Assembly (NCBI RefSeq): GCF_000018545.1
Contig: NC_012587.1
Span: 3,861,703 to 3,925,702 of the forward strand
Direction of reading: 5' to 3'
Source: Sinorhizobium fredii NGR234
Lineage (GTDB): Bacteria; Pseudomonadota; Alphaproteobacteria; Rhizobiales; Rhizobiaceae
DNA: 64,000 nt
Part shown: positions 35,153 through 43,984 of the stretch, piece after piece
Layout: every line of letters starts with the position of its first letter
Position numbering within the stretch: position 1 is the first letter of the stretch
The notes under the pieces: model-generated
Told to the model about the DNA's origin: nothing
The model's database searches: none
The model's input: only the letters and a program-made list of their open reading frames with translations
Position numbers and translations under genes: made by a program

Positions 35153-35458
35153 TCATTCAAACAGTGGGCGCATGAAGCTGCGTTCGTAGCTCAATATGCA
35201 GCGCGTTTCTTCGGCATAGGCGAAGGCTGCCTGGCATTCGGGATCAGCCGCCATCTTTTCGCGATAGCTCTCGTAAGCGGCAAGCGACGGAAAGCTGAAG
35301 AGCGCCAGCGCGATGTTGTTGGCCCCCTCATGCGGCATGAAATAGCCGTGATGTGTGCCGCCGAGCCGATTGACGAGCGGAATCCAGAGCTTGGCGTAAT
35401 GCTCGAATTCCTTGAGCTTGTAGGGGTCGATGACGTATTTCAGGTAGCAGGTGATCAT
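35153..35458 (-). CDS. NIPSNAP family protein
   Basis: A 101-residue dimeric alpha/beta-barrel (ferredoxin-like) protein of the NIPSNAP family, with the N-terminal ITCYLKYVIDPYKLKEFEHY and FPSLAAYESYREKMAADPEC segments. The ATG at 35458 shares one base with the stop of the EamA gene upstream (TGATG), so the two are translationally coupled. Function unknown. Confidence 0.85.
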   Translation of the reverse strand: MITCYLKYVIDPYKLKEFEHYAKLWIPLVNRLGGTHHGYFMPHEGANNIALALFSFPSLAAYESYREKMAADPECQAAFAYAEETRCILSYERSFMRPLFE

Positions 35459-36369
35459 CAGGCACTCCGTTCGGTCTGCCGGTTGATAAGCGGGACCGAA
35501 CGAAGCGTCCAGCCGAGATTGGTGCCGGCCGCGGCGATGAGGATCGCCACCGATCCTAAAATCTGCGCCGGTTGCAGCGCATGCCCGAAGGCGATCCGAT
35601 CGACCAGGATCGCGGCGATCGGGTAGATGAAGGAAAGCGCGCCCGTCACATGGGTCGGCAGCCGCTGGATCGCTCCATAGAGCAGGATATACATGATGCC
35701 GGTATGGACGACGCCGATGGTGATCAACAGCGTCCACTGGAAGGCGGTCTGCGGCAGCGGTGCCGTGATTGCGAAGGGCGCCAGCATCGCCGCGCCGGTG
35801 ATGACCTGGATCAGCGCGATCAGCAGCGGCGGCGTTCCCTTGAGCAGCTTGGTGACGATCGCCGCAATCGCGTAGAAGAAGGCGGCGGCGAGCGAGAGGG
35901 CGATGCCTGCGAGATAGTGGCCGGTTCCCGCGCCGCCGGCCGGCTTGGCCGAGACGATCGCCATCATGCCGATGAAGGAGACCGACAGCCAGAAGAGCTT
36001 GGTGGGGGTGATCTTGTCGCCGAGGAAAAGCGCGCCGAGCCCGAGCAGCATGAAGGGCTGGGTATTGTAGACCATCGTCGCGATCGAGATCGATGCGTGC
36101 GAATAGGCCTGGAAGAGCAGCAGCCAGTTGACGACGATCGCGACACCGCCGAGCACCGCGAGGCCGACGATCCTTGGCCGCAATTGCCTGAGGTCGATGA
36201 GGCCGAGTGCCACGGCCAGGATGGCAAGCGTCACGGCCCCGAAAACGCAGCGCCAGAAGACGACGCCGGTCACCGGCTGGCCTGACATCAGCACGAACCA
36301 GCCGATCGTCCCCGAAATCAGCATTGCCGCCGTCATCTCCGCGCTTCCGCGCCGCAAATCCCTATCCAT
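35458..36369 (-). CDS. EamA/DMT family transporter
   Basis: A 303-residue transporter with ten hydrophobic segments in two EamA repeats. The first runs from AAMLISGTIGWFVLMSG to MMAIVSAK, and the second starts near LAGIALSLAAAFFYAIAAI. The ATG at 36369 begins the protein just before helix 1; 17 in-frame codons upstream are unlikely coding. It is divergent from an Lrp/AsnC regulator 137 bp away, which probably controls it, and coupled to the NIPSNAP gene. It probably exports an amino acid or related metabolite. Confidence 0.87.
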   Translation of the reverse strand: MDRDLRRGSAEMTAAMLISGTIGWFVLMSGQPVTGVVFWRCVFGAVTLAILAVALGLIDLRQLRPRIVGLAVLGGVAIVVNWLLLFQAYSHASISIATMVYNTQPFMLLGLGALFLGDKITPTKLFWLSVSFIGMMAIVSAKPAGGAGTGHYLAGIALSLAAAFFYAIAAIVTKLLKGTPPLLIALIQVITGAAMLAPFAITAPLPQTAFQWTLLITIGVVHTGIMYILLYGAIQRLPTHVTGALSFIYPIAAILVDRIAFGHALQPAQILGSVAILIAAAGTNLGWTLRSVPLINRQTERSA

Positions 36370-36505
36370 CGCGCTCGCTCCATTCCTGAGTTCATGAAAA
36401 TAGTAGTGAGCCTGCTGCAAGGAATATATGGATTATCAGAGGAAGAGATGGAATAATGCCTAATTGTCGAAGGTGGATTGCGAAGATTGGCTTATGAGGT
36501 TGCCG

Positions 36506-36943
36506 ATGCTGGATGAGCTTGACCGCCGCATTCTTGAAATTCTCGCGGCCAATGCCCGCGTCTCCTTGAAGGAACTCGCGCAGGAAGCGGGGCTTTCCTC
36601 GCCGAGCGCGGCCGAAAGGCTGCGCAAGCTCGAGGAGCGCGGCGTCATCAACGGGTTCACCGTCTCGGTCAATCCGGCGCGGCTCGGTTATCCGCTGCAG
36701 GCGGTGGTCCGCGTCCGGCCGATGCCGGGCATGCTGCACATCGTCGAAAGGCTGATCCAGCAGACCCCGGAGATCGTCGAATGCGACAAGATCACCGGTG
36801 ACGATTGCTTCGTCGCCAAGCTCCTCGTCCGTGACATGAGCGAGCTTGACACGATCCTCGACCGGATCGCCGAGAAGGCGCAGACCAACACGTCGATCGT
36901 CAAGTCGACGCCGGTCAAACGGCGGCTGCCGCCGCTTATTTAG
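36506..36943 (+). CDS. Lrp/AsnC family transcriptional regulator
   Basis: A 145-residue Lrp-type regulator. The N-terminal winged HTH is [20 protein letters not shown] then [20 protein letters not shown], and the C-terminal RAM/effector domain (residues ~65-140) includes [21 protein letters not shown] chose the ATG at 36506 because GAGG lies six bases upstream; the ATG at 36494 is also in frame. It is divergent from the EamA gene, the usual arrangement for local control by an amino-acid-responsive regulator. The last codons overlap the end of dut (convergent) by 8 bp. Confidence 0.88.
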   Translation: MLDELDRRILEILAANARVSLKELAQEAGLSSPSAAERLRKLEERGVINGFTVSVNPARLGYPLQAVVRVRPMPGMLHIVERLIQQTPEIVECDKITGDDCFVAKLLVRDMSELDTILDRIAEKAQTNTSIVKSTPVKRRLPPLI

Positions 36944-37412
36944 CGCCGGTCGAGCCGAATCCGCCGGTCCCACGCGCCGTCGTCGTCGCGCCGTCCGCCT
37001 CGCGGACCGCCATCTGGGTGACCGGCGCGATCACCATCTGGGCGATGCGCATGCCGCGCTCGACGATAAAATCCGCTTCGCCGAGATTGACGAGCAGCAC
37101 CTTGACCTCGCCGCGATAGTCGCTGTCGACGGTGCCCGGCGTGTTGAGGCAGGTGATGCCGTGCTTGAGGGCAAGCCCGGAACGCGGCCGCACCTGGCCC
37201 TCATAGCCGGCCGGGATTTCGAAAATGAAGCCGGTCGGCACCAGCGCCCGGGCGCCCGGCGCGATCGTCATTGGCTGGCCGGAAGGAACGGCGGCGCGCA
37301 AGTCCATGCCCGCGGCCCCCGCCGTCTCGTAGGCCGGCAGGTCGAGATCCTCTCCGTGCGGCAGGCGGATCAGGGTGAGGGCGGGGTGGTCTTCGGAATT
37401 GTACGGGGTCAT
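36936..37412 (-). CDS. dut: dUTP diphosphatase
   Basis: A 158-residue trimeric dUTPase hydrolysing dUTP to dUMP and pyrophosphate. All five motifs are visible: AGMDLRAAV (1), [12 protein letters not shown] (2), [20 protein letters not shown] (3), [11 protein letters not shown] (4) and [11 protein letters not shown] (5, the glycine-rich C-terminal arm). The ATG at 37412 begins the conserved part after a short polar leader. It is divergent from prfC by about 90 bp. Confidence 0.95.
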   Translation of the reverse strand: MTPYNSEDHPALTLIRLPHGEDLDLPAYETAGAAGMDLRAAVPSGQPMTIAPGARALVPTGFIFEIPAGYEGQVRPRSGLALKHGITCLNTPGTVDSDYRGEVKVLLVNLGEADFIVERGMRIAQMVIAPVTQMAVREADGATTTARGTGGFGSTGAK

Positions 37413-37504
37413 GCCGCCATAAGCAGGCTCAGTCTCCCGGCAGTCAATTGCATAATGCCGCCCAAGCCTGTAAAGGACGCCGCAACTCACAGGATACTCA
37501 GATC

Positions 37505-39088
37505 ATGGCCGAAAGCATTGCCGAGGCGGTCTCCCGCCGCCGCACATTTGCGATCATTTCGCACCCGGACGCCGGTAAGACGACGCTCACCGAAAAGCTG
37601 TTGCTCTTCGGCGGCGCCATCCAGCTCGCCGGCGAAGTGAAGGCCAAGAAGGATCGCATCCAGACCCGGTCGGACTGGATGAAGATCGAGCGCGAGCGCG
37701 GCATCTCTGTCGTCACCTCGGTGATGACCTTCGAATACAACGACACCGTCTTCAACCTGCTCGACACGCCCGGTCACGAGGACTTCGCCGACGACACATA
37801 TCGCACGCTGACGGCGGTGGACGCGGCCGTCATGGTCATCGACGCCGCCAAGGGTATTGAGCCGCGGACGCTGAAACTCTTCGAGGTCTGCCGCCTGCGC
37901 GACATTCCGATCATCACCTTCGTCAACAAGATGGACCGCGAGAGCCGCGATCCTTTCGAGATCCTCGACGAGGTCGAGCAGAAGCTGGCGCTCGACTGCG
38001 CGCCTGTCACCTGGCCGATCGGCCGCTCGAAAACCTTCTGCGGCACCTATCATCTCGCCACCAACGAAGTGCGTGGCGCCGACACGCAGGAGAGGCTGAC
38101 CAAGGTCAACGATCCGGAAATGGCCTCGCATCGCCTGCCGGAGAACGAGCGCGATGCCTTCGTCGAGGAGACGATGCTGGCGATCGAGGCCTGCAAGCCG
38201 TTCGACCGCAAGGCTTTCCTCGAAGGCCATCTGACGCCGGTCTTCTTCGGCTCGGCGCTCCGCAACTTCGGCGTCCGCGACCTGATCCATGCGCTTGGCG
38301 ACTTCGCGCCGCCGCCGCGCGCCCAGGTCGCCGACATCCGCACCGTCGAGGCGACCGACGACCGGATGACCGCCTTCGTCTTCAAGATCCAGGCCAACAT
38401 GGACCCGAACCACCGCGACCGCATCGCCTTCGTGCGCGTCTGCTCGGGCAAGCTCGAGCGTGGCATGAAGGCGCGGCTGTCGCGCACCGGAAAGCAGATG
38501 GGTTTGACCGCGCCGCAGTTCTTCTTCGCCTCGCAGCGCCAGCTTGCCGATACCGCCTTTGCCGGCGACGTGGTCGGTATTCCGAACCACGGGACGCTCA
38601 GGATCGGCGATACGCTGACGGAGGGCGAACCGCTCGTCTTCCAGGGCGTGCCGAACTTCGCGCCGGAAATCCTCCGCCGTGTCCGGCTCGAGGACGCGAT
38701 GAAGGCCAAGAAGCTGAAGGAGGCGCTGCAGCAGATGGCGGAAGAGGGCGTCGTGCAGCTCTTCTCGCCGGAGGATGGCGCACCGGCCATCGTCGGCGTC
38801 GTCGGCGCGCTGCAGCTCGACGTCCTGAAGGAGCGCCTGCAGGCGGAGTACGGCCTGCCCGTCTCCTTCGAGATGTCGCGCTTCTCCGTCTGCCGCTGGG
38901 TTTCCGCCGACAATCCGGCCGAACTCGACAAGTTCGTCACGGCGCGCCGGGGCGACATCGCCCGCGATCTGGACGGCGACCCGGTCTTCCTGGCGCAGGA
39001 CAGCTTTTCGCTGCGCTACGAGGCGGAACGCTATCCGGCGATCAAGATGGTGGCGATCAAGGAGTATCACGTCGCCAAGGCGGCGTGA
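37505..39088 (+). CDS. prfC: Peptide chain release factor 3
   Basis: A 527-residue translational GTPase that recycles RF1/RF2 after termination. G1 is ISHPDAGKTTLTEKL (residues 19-33), G2/switch falls in RGISVVTSVMTFEY, G3 is DTPGHEDFADDTYRTL, and G4 is VNKMDRESRDP near residue 140. The domain II/III segments typical of RF3 follow (GSALRNFGVRDLIHAL near residue 255). The ATG at 37505 starts MAESIAEAVSRRRTFA; the 19 in-frame codons before it are not conserved in character. Confidence 0.95.
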   Translation: MAESIAEAVSRRRTFAIISHPDAGKTTLTEKLLLFGGAIQLAGEVKAKKDRIQTRSDWMKIERERGISVVTSVMTFEYNDTVFNLLDTPGHEDFADDTYRTLTAVDAAVMVIDAAKGIEPRTLKLFEVCRLRDIPIITFVNKMDRESRDPFEILDEVEQKLALDCAPVTWPIGRSKTFCGTYHLATNEVRGADTQERLTKVNDPEMASHRLPENERDAFVEETMLAIEACKPFDRKAFLEGHLTPVFFGSALRNFGVRDLIHALGDFAPPPRAQVADIRTVEATDDRMTAFVFKIQANMDPNHRDRIAFVRVCSGKLERGMKARLSRTGKQMGLTAPQFFFASQRQLADTAFAGDVVGIPNHGTLRIGDTLTEGEPLVFQGVPNFAPEILRRVRLEDAMKAKKLKEALQQMAEEGVVQLFSPEDGAPAIVGVVGALQLDVLKERLQAEYGLPVSFEMSRFSVCRWVSADNPAELDKFVTARRGDIARDLDGDPVFLAQDSFSLRYEAERYPAIKMVAIKEYHVAKAA

Positions 39089-39105
39089 TTGCCCTTGAGC
39101 TGGCG

Positions 39106-39477
39106 CTACGAGAACGACATGCGCAGCGCCAGGATCAACTGGGCGACGCGGATCGTGACGACGATGTACACTGCAGCGACGAGAAGCTGCAGTGCCACGT
39201 GCCGCCGCACCTTCGATAGCCTGTAGAGGCCGTCGACGAAGTTCATCAGGAACAGTGCGATCCCGATCGCGAAGACGATATAGCCGGCGAGCGAGATATT
39301 CAGCAGTCCCTTGGCTTCGATGAGGTCGGGATGTTCGACGGCGTGTATTCCCGCCGCAGTGACCAGCGTCGCGACGACCAGGTTGCGGGCGTGGCGGAAA
39401 ATCTCCTCTAGGCCGCCACGGTCGAAAAGCGCCTGTTTGGCGCGCGCAACAAGGGATGGAACGCCTCGATCGAGCAT
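39106..39477 (-). CDS. Small integral membrane protein, unknown function
   Basis: A 123-residue protein with three hydrophobic helices: LVVATLVTAAGIHAV (~34-48), ISLAGYIVFAIGIALFLMNF (~61-80) and LQLLVAAVYIVVTIRVAQLI (~96-115). A basic, amphipathic N-terminus precedes them. No motif assigns a family. It is monocistronic, convergent with prfC (17-bp gap). Real coding is supported by its membrane-protein composition and by an ATG start. Confidence 0.7.
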   Translation of the reverse strand: MLDRGVPSLVARAKQALFDRGGLEEIFRHARNLVVATLVTAAGIHAVEHPDLIEAKGLLNISLAGYIVFAIGIALFLMNFVDGLYRLSKVRRHVALQLLVAAVYIVVTIRVAQLILALRMSFS

Positions 39478-39566
39478 TGTTGCAGTCCGCTTCGCCGTTT
39501 CGGGCAGGTGACGCCTCTTAGCCCTTCAAAGCTTTTTGGCAGCAGTGAGGCGATCCCCTCCGAATC

Positions 39567-40259
39567 TCAGCAGTCGAATTGCGGTACGCTCCGACTCAAT
39601 ATCGCGCTTCGGGGCTCGATGGACCATGTGGCGCGGATGGCCGCGTCGAGCGCATCGGTGAGCCGTTCCACGTCAGCCGCCGCACTGGCGTGCAGCGCCT
39701 CCGCGACGATCAGCACGCTGCCGGTCTCGTCGCGGACCGCCGAATGGCCGCTCTGACGATTGGTCCAGCGCCGCGCGTGGGCACGCTGTTCCGCGTCGGC
39801 GAAGATGACTTCCTGCGGCTCGGGGTGCTCGATCTCGCCGGCAAACGTCATGTAGATCTCGTCGCCGGCGGCTCGCCGCACCTCCAGGTGACCGGCCACT
39901 CGGGCAAGATCGAAGACGGCGATCGGAACGGCAAAGGCGAGCGAAGCCGCATTGCAGAGATCGATCAGCGGATGGATTCTTGGCAGCGTTCCCTCCTTCC
40001 TGAATCGCCTGAGCAGCGCCTCCGAGGCCGAGCGATATTGCGTCGGCTTCAGCCCCATGCGCGAAAAGGCGCGGCGCCAGGCCTGGATTTCGAGAAGTTC
40101 GCCCTCCGCACTATCAGCAAGTCGCGCCTGCGCCATGGCCTCGAACTCAGCGACATGGTTTGCGACGGATACCTCCCTATGAATGCCGTTCACATGAAGG
40201 ACGCCGGCCGAAAGCTCGGGAAACTCGCTCCAGATGTCGCTGGAGTGACAAAAATGCAT
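39567..40259 (-). CDS. B3/B4 tRNA-binding-domain protein
   Basis: A 230-residue stand-alone B3/B4 domain, the editing-site-like domain otherwise found in the beta subunit of phenylalanyl-tRNA synthetase. KPTQYRSASEALLRRFRKEG, PRIHPLIDLCNAASLAFAVP and the terminal TGSVLIVAEALHA region are the family pattern. It lies 14 bp after an EamA-type exporter gene and behind an AraC regulator, all on the minus strand. A role in editing mischarged or D-aminoacyl tRNA, or in sensing amino acids, is a family-level inference only. Confidence 0.86.
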   Translation of the reverse strand: MHFCHSSDIWSEFPELSAGVLHVNGIHREVSVANHVAEFEAMAQARLADSAEGELLEIQAWRRAFSRMGLKPTQYRSASEALLRRFRKEGTLPRIHPLIDLCNAASLAFAVPIAVFDLARVAGHLEVRRAAGDEIYMTFAGEIEHPEPQEVIFADAEQRAHARRWTNRQSGHSAVRDETGSVLIVAEALHASAAADVERLTDALDAAIRATWSIEPRSAILSRSVPQFDC

Positions 40260-40273
40260 GGGAACCTTCCTTC

Positions 40274-41182
40274 TCAGAGTGCTTTGGCTTGCCGCCTGAG
40301 GGCGTTCCGGCCCCTCGACGCGACGCCAAGACAGGTGACGGCGGCAAGAACGCAGCCGATGCCGAGCAACTGGTTGAGCCTCAGGGGCTCACCCAGCACC
40401 GCGACGGCGAGAAGCACGGCGGAAACCGGCGCCAGCGCCGTGAATACAGAAGCCTCCGCGCCGCTGACTTTTGCCAGGCCCGCATACCAGAGCACGAAGC
40501 CACCGACGGTCGGGACGAGTGCATAATAGACCACCGCCGCGACGGCCCGCACGGTCATCGTCTCCGTCCAGGGAAGCTCCGCAAGCGCAATCGGCGCGGC
40601 GATGGTGCCGCCGAGACCCGCCATCAGGCAAGACAGCGCAAGCGGCGGGATTTCGGCCCTCAGGCGCTTGTTGAGGAGGATGAACAGGCCCTCGCAGACG
40701 ACCGCGCCGAGGATCAGAGCGCTGCCCGCGAGTGAATACCGGTTGCCGGCATCGGGCCGGAAAACGATCGCCAGGACACCGGCAGCGGCAAGGGCTACCG
40801 CCAGAAGGACGGAGCGCTTCGGCCGTTCGCCGAGCACGACGATGGCGATCATCGCCGAGACGATGGGAAGCGTGCCGATGATGACGCCGGCGTCCGCCGC
40901 CGGTGTCAGCTTCAAGCCGGAGATGAGCAGGGTCGTATAGCCGACGCTGCCGACGCCTGCCTGCAGCAGCACGATGGCCCAGTCGCGTCTCGCGAGCCGC
41001 GGCCACGGCGTGGCGGTCAACCGAATGAGCAACAGGAAGAGCGGAAGGGCAATGGCGAAACGCAGCGCCGTCGCCGTGAAGGGCGGCAGGCCGGCGGCGA
41101 TGACTTTGCTCGCGACGACCGTGCTGCCCACCAGCACCATCGCTACCGACAGATAGAGATATCCCCGAGATTTTTCCGACAT
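40274..41182 (-). CDS. EamA/DMT family transporter
   Basis: A 302-residue ten-helix EamA transporter starting MSEKSRGYLYLSVAMVLVGS. The two internal repeats are clear (second repeat from LAGSALILGAVVCEGLFILL near residue 150). The C-terminus is basic (ASRGRNALRRQAKAL). It sits between an AraC regulator (upstream) and a B3/B4-domain protein (downstream) in one minus-strand unit, which points to amino-acid-related export. Substrate unknown. Confidence 0.86.
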   Translation of the reverse strand: MSEKSRGYLYLSVAMVLVGSTVVASKVIAAGLPPFTATALRFAIALPLFLLLIRLTATPWPRLARRDWAIVLLQAGVGSVGYTTLLISGLKLTPAADAGVIIGTLPIVSAMIAIVVLGERPKRSVLLAVALAAAGVLAIVFRPDAGNRYSLAGSALILGAVVCEGLFILLNKRLRAEIPPLALSCLMAGLGGTIAAPIALAELPWTETMTVRAVAAVVYYALVPTVGGFVLWYAGLAKVSGAEASVFTALAPVSAVLLAVAVLGEPLRLNQLLGIGCVLAAVTCLGVASRGRNALRRQAKAL

Positions 41183-41263
41183 GCCGTCGCCACTCCCTTG
41201 ATCGTGGCCGGCAGAAAACCGGATCGGTGAGCGGAGGTCTTGAACGGAATTGCAGGGCGGAAT

Positions 41264-42070
41264 TCAGGTCAAAGCCCGCGCATAGGCACCGGGCGAGAAA
41301 CCGTATTTGCGCACGAAAACGCGCGTCATATGGCTCTGGTCGGCGAAGCCGCCGGCAATCGCCGCCTCGGCAAGCGGCATGCCCTCGCCGATCAGCCGGC
41401 GGACGATGTCGATGCGGCGCTGCATGAGATAGGCGTGCGGCGTCAGCCCGGTTGCTCTCGCAAAGCCGCGCACGACCTGGAACCGGCTCAATCCGCTCGC
41501 CTGGGCGAGATCCGCAAGGGTGAGGGGTTTCAGCGGGTCGTCGTCGATCAGGCCGACAGCCGCCGCGATTGACCTGGGCGGACGGGCGGGGGACCGGGGC
41601 ACGAGACGCAAGGCCTCGGCAAGCAGCGTCACTGCGAGCTCGTCCCAGCGCAACCCTGCCTCGGTGCCGCCTGCGCTTGCCGCGACCGCGAAGATGGCGC
41701 GAAACCGGGCGGCAAGGGCGATGTTGCGGATGACAGGGTCGGCGAACTCGCAGGCCTTCCATCGCCCATCGCTGATGTCAGTTACGGCGGCCTCGACCAG
41801 CGACGGCTCGAGATAGAGCATCCGCCAGGAGCGGCCGGCATCGCCGATCGGCGCTCCGTCATGCACCTCGCCGGGATTGACGGTGATCACGTCGCCGGCT
41901 TCCGCTTCGACGGTGCCGCGCCCGCTGTGCGAGGTCTGCGCGCCCTGGTGAATGAGCCCGATGCCGAACTGCTCGTGCGTGTGGCGCGCGAAGGCATGGC
42001 GTGTCGCGGCTTCCACCACCTCCACGCCGGCAATGCGGCGCGGCATCACCTTGAATTGCCCTTTCGTCAC
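41264..42070 (-). CDS. AraC family regulator with cupin N-domain
   Basis: A 268-residue AraC-type activator starting at a GTG (42068-42070). The N-terminal AraC-binding cupin domain contains HTHEQFGIGLIHQGAQTSHS and AGDVITVNPGEVHDG (residues ~28-75). The C-terminal double HTH includes LTLADLAQASGLSRFQVVRG near residue 188 and the second-HTH signature EAAIAGGFADQSHMTRVF near residue 235. It is first in a unit with the EamA and B3/B4 genes and divergent from the XRE regulator, and presumably controls the transporter. Confidence 0.87.
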   Translation of the reverse strand: MTKGQFKVMPRRIAGVEVVEAATRHAFARHTHEQFGIGLIHQGAQTSHSGRGTVEAEAGDVITVNPGEVHDGAPIGDAGRSWRMLYLEPSLVEAAVTDISDGRWKACEFADPVIRNIALAARFRAIFAVAASAGGTEAGLRWDELAVTLLAEALRLVPRSPARPPRSIAAAVGLIDDDPLKPLTLADLAQASGLSRFQVVRGFARATGLTPHAYLMQRRIDIVRRLIGEGMPLAEAAIAGGFADQSHMTRVFVRKYGFSPGAYARALT

Positions 42071-42137
42071 GCTTCGGTCGCCGTCTTCGTTCGTCGTTGA
42101 GCCCCGATGCTGATATAGCCTTTCCGTGGAGGTGGCA

Positions 42138-42662
42138 ATGCTTTACACGGGGCGGGCACTGAAGCGCTTGCGGCTCCTGCGTGGCATCAAGCAGAGCCAT
42201 GTGGCGGAGCTTCTCGGCGTCACGCAGGCGACCGTATCGCGCTGGGAGACCGGCGTCCTGATCCCGGCCGAGGATCAGCAGGCGGCTCTCGAACACCTCT
42301 TCGCACGTGAGGACTCGACCGCCGATGCGGCCATCAAGCGGCTGGTCGAAACCTCGACGGCTCGCGTCCACCTCATTTGCGATCACTCGCACCGGCTGCT
42401 GGCTGCCTCACCGGCCCGACGGGCCGAATGGCGACGCGACATGCTCGGCACGCCGATGTTCCGTTATGCATCTGACGATATCCAGCACGCGGAGGCCACG
42501 CTTCAAGACCTTGGCTGGCACGAAGGTGAGACGACGTCGCTTGTCGTCGAGACCGGACCGAACGGCCGCTACGACGTGCCGATCGTCGCGGGTCGGGTGC
42601 TTTGGGAACGCATTCCTCTTGCCGACGGCGCGATGGGTCGCCTGGTGACGACGCTGACGTGA
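42138..42662 (+). CDS. XRE-type helix-turn-helix regulator
   Basis: A 174-residue regulator with an N-terminal Cro/C1 HTH (LKRLRLLRGIKQSHVAELLG and VTQATVSRWETG, residues ~7-40) followed by a conserved but unnamed ~110-residue C-terminal domain. The ATG at 42138 has GGAGG five bases upstream; a GTG at 42126 is in frame but lies within that site. A perfect 17-bp palindrome lies directly downstream, between it and the epimerase gene, and is a good operator candidate. Confidence 0.82.
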   Translation: MLYTGRALKRLRLLRGIKQSHVAELLGVTQATVSRWETGVLIPAEDQQAALEHLFAREDSTADAAIKRLVETSTARVHLICDHSHRLLAASPARRAEWRRDMLGTPMFRYASDDIQHAEATLQDLGWHEGETTSLVVETGPNGRYDVPIVAGRVLWERIPLADGAMGRLVTTLT

Positions 42663-42667
42663 TCGCG

Positions 42668-42684
42668 ACGCATAATTTATGCGT
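42668..42684. promoter_or_regulatory. Perfect 17-bp palindromic operator candidate
   Basis: ACGCATAATTTATGCGT has 8-bp perfect arms around a single T. It lies 6 bp after the XRE regulator stop and 52 bp before the epimerase ATG, in the expected position for operator binding by the adjacent regulator. Confidence 0.5.
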
Positions 42685-42735
42685 TGTTCTTCCCGACCAG
42701 GGGCGGTTAGCCTCGAGGAAAACGAGGAGTGACGC

Positions 42736-43719
42736 ATGACCATACTGGTGACCGGAAGCGCCGGGCATCTCGGCGAGGCGCTGATGCGGGTGTTGCGCCG
42801 GGCAGGGCGCCCTGCGCGCGGCATCGATATCAAGGCTTCGGATTTCACCGATCATGTCGGCTCGGTCGCCGATCCCGCTTTCGTCCGTCATGCCGTCAGG
42901 GGCGTGCGCGCCGTCATCCATGCGGCGACGCTGCACAAGCCGCATGTCGCCACCCATGGCTACTGCGAGTTCGTCGAGACGAACATCGCCGGCACGCTCC
43001 ACCTGCTCGAAGCGGCGGCCGATGCAAGCGTCGACGCCTTCGTCTTCACCAGCACCACGAGCGCCTTCGGATCGGCCTTGACCCCGGCGCCCGGCGCGCC
43101 GGCCGCCTGGATCACCGAGGACGTCACGCCGATCCCGCGCAACATTTATGGCGTCAGCAAGGTTGCGGCGGAAGGGCTGTGCGAGCTCTTCGCCCGGCGG
43201 CATCGACTGCCCGTCGTCGTCCTGCGCACCTCGCGCTTCTTTCCGGAGGCCGACGACGATCCGGAGGTCCGCGGCCGCTATGAAACGGAGAACGCCCAGG
43301 CGAACGAGCTGCTCTACCGGCGGGCGGACATCGAAGACGTGGTGAGCGCCCATCTCGCGGCGCTGGAGAAGGCGAAGGAGATCGGCTTCGGGCGCTATAT
43401 CGTCTCGGCACCGACGCCGCTCACGCCCGACGATCTTGCCTGTCTCAGGACGGATGCCGCGCGTGTCGTGCTGCGTCATTTTCCCGAGTGCGAGACGCTT
43501 TATGCGGCGCGGGGCTGGAAGCTCTTTCCGTCGATCGACCGCGTCTATGTGAGCGCCAGCGCGATGGCGTCGCTCGGCTGGAGGCCGAAATACGACTTTG
43601 CCCATGTGCTGAGATGTCTGCGGCGCGGCGAGGATTTCCGAAGCCCGCTGGCGCGCGAAATCGGCTCGAAGGGCTACCACGACACGGTCTTTGCCGAAGG
43701 GCCGTATCCGGTCGGCTGA
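42736..43719 (+). CDS. NAD-dependent epimerase/dehydratase family protein
   Basis: A 327-residue extended SDR. The N-terminal TILVTGSAGHLGEALMRVL holds the NAD-binding GxxGxxG, the catalytic Ser/Thr is in FTSTTSAFG near residue 98, and the YxxxK motif appears as RNIYGVSKVAAEGL near residue 138. Sugar-nucleotide epimerase or dehydratase activity is the family expectation; the true substrate is unknown. It lies downstream of an XRE regulator with a palindromic site between them. The ATG at 42736 has GAGGAG upstream. Confidence 0.86.
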   Translation: MTILVTGSAGHLGEALMRVLRRAGRPARGIDIKASDFTDHVGSVADPAFVRHAVRGVRAVIHAATLHKPHVATHGYCEFVETNIAGTLHLLEAAADASVDAFVFTSTTSAFGSALTPAPGAPAAWITEDVTPIPRNIYGVSKVAAEGLCELFARRHRLPVVVLRTSRFFPEADDDPEVRGRYETENAQANELLYRRADIEDVVSAHLAALEKAKEIGFGRYIVSAPTPLTPDDLACLRTDAARVVLRHFPECETLYAARGWKLFPSIDRVYVSASAMASLGWRPKYDFAHVLRCLRRGEDFRSPLAREIGSKGYHDTVFAEGPYPVG

Positions 43720-43762
43720 CCGCATCTTTGTGGAGCCGCATTTGTGAGGTGCCCTGAGCAAC

Positions 43763-43962
43763 ACCCCCCTCTGCCCTGCCGGGCATCTCCCCCACAAGGG
43801 GGGAGATTGGCAAGTGGCGATGTCCCGATCCGCCCGGCCGCTCTGAGAGGATGCTATTGAAATTGACGCGTTCGGCGTTTGTAAGCTCACTGTAGGGCGG
43901 GGCTTTGCTTCCGGCCAATCTCCCTCCTTGTGGGGGAGATGCCCGGCAGGGCAGAGGGGGGT
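43763..43962. repeat. Inverted-repeat mosaic element (intergenic copy)
   Basis: About 200 bp with the same ~47-bp terminal inverted repeats as 7984-8182 (starting ACCCCCCTCTGCCCTGCCGG) and with conserved GGCGATGTCCCG and GCTTTGCTTC blocks inside the arms. The central ~100 bp is diverged. It fills the gap between the epimerase and GFA genes, so here it is neutral. Confidence 0.9.
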
Positions 43963-43984
43963 GTCAACACCCACCCATCCACGC

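Noticed and set aside
37487..39070. 527-codon minus-strand open frame opposite prfC
   Set aside because: Antisense to a canonical RF3 gene; no motif, and it lacks a plausible start context.
42373..43974. 533-codon minus-strand frame across XRE regulator and epimerase
   Set aside because: It begins inside the mosaic repeat and runs antisense to two recognisable genes. Its N-terminal similarity to the di-haem protein reflects the shared repeat, not homology of genes.
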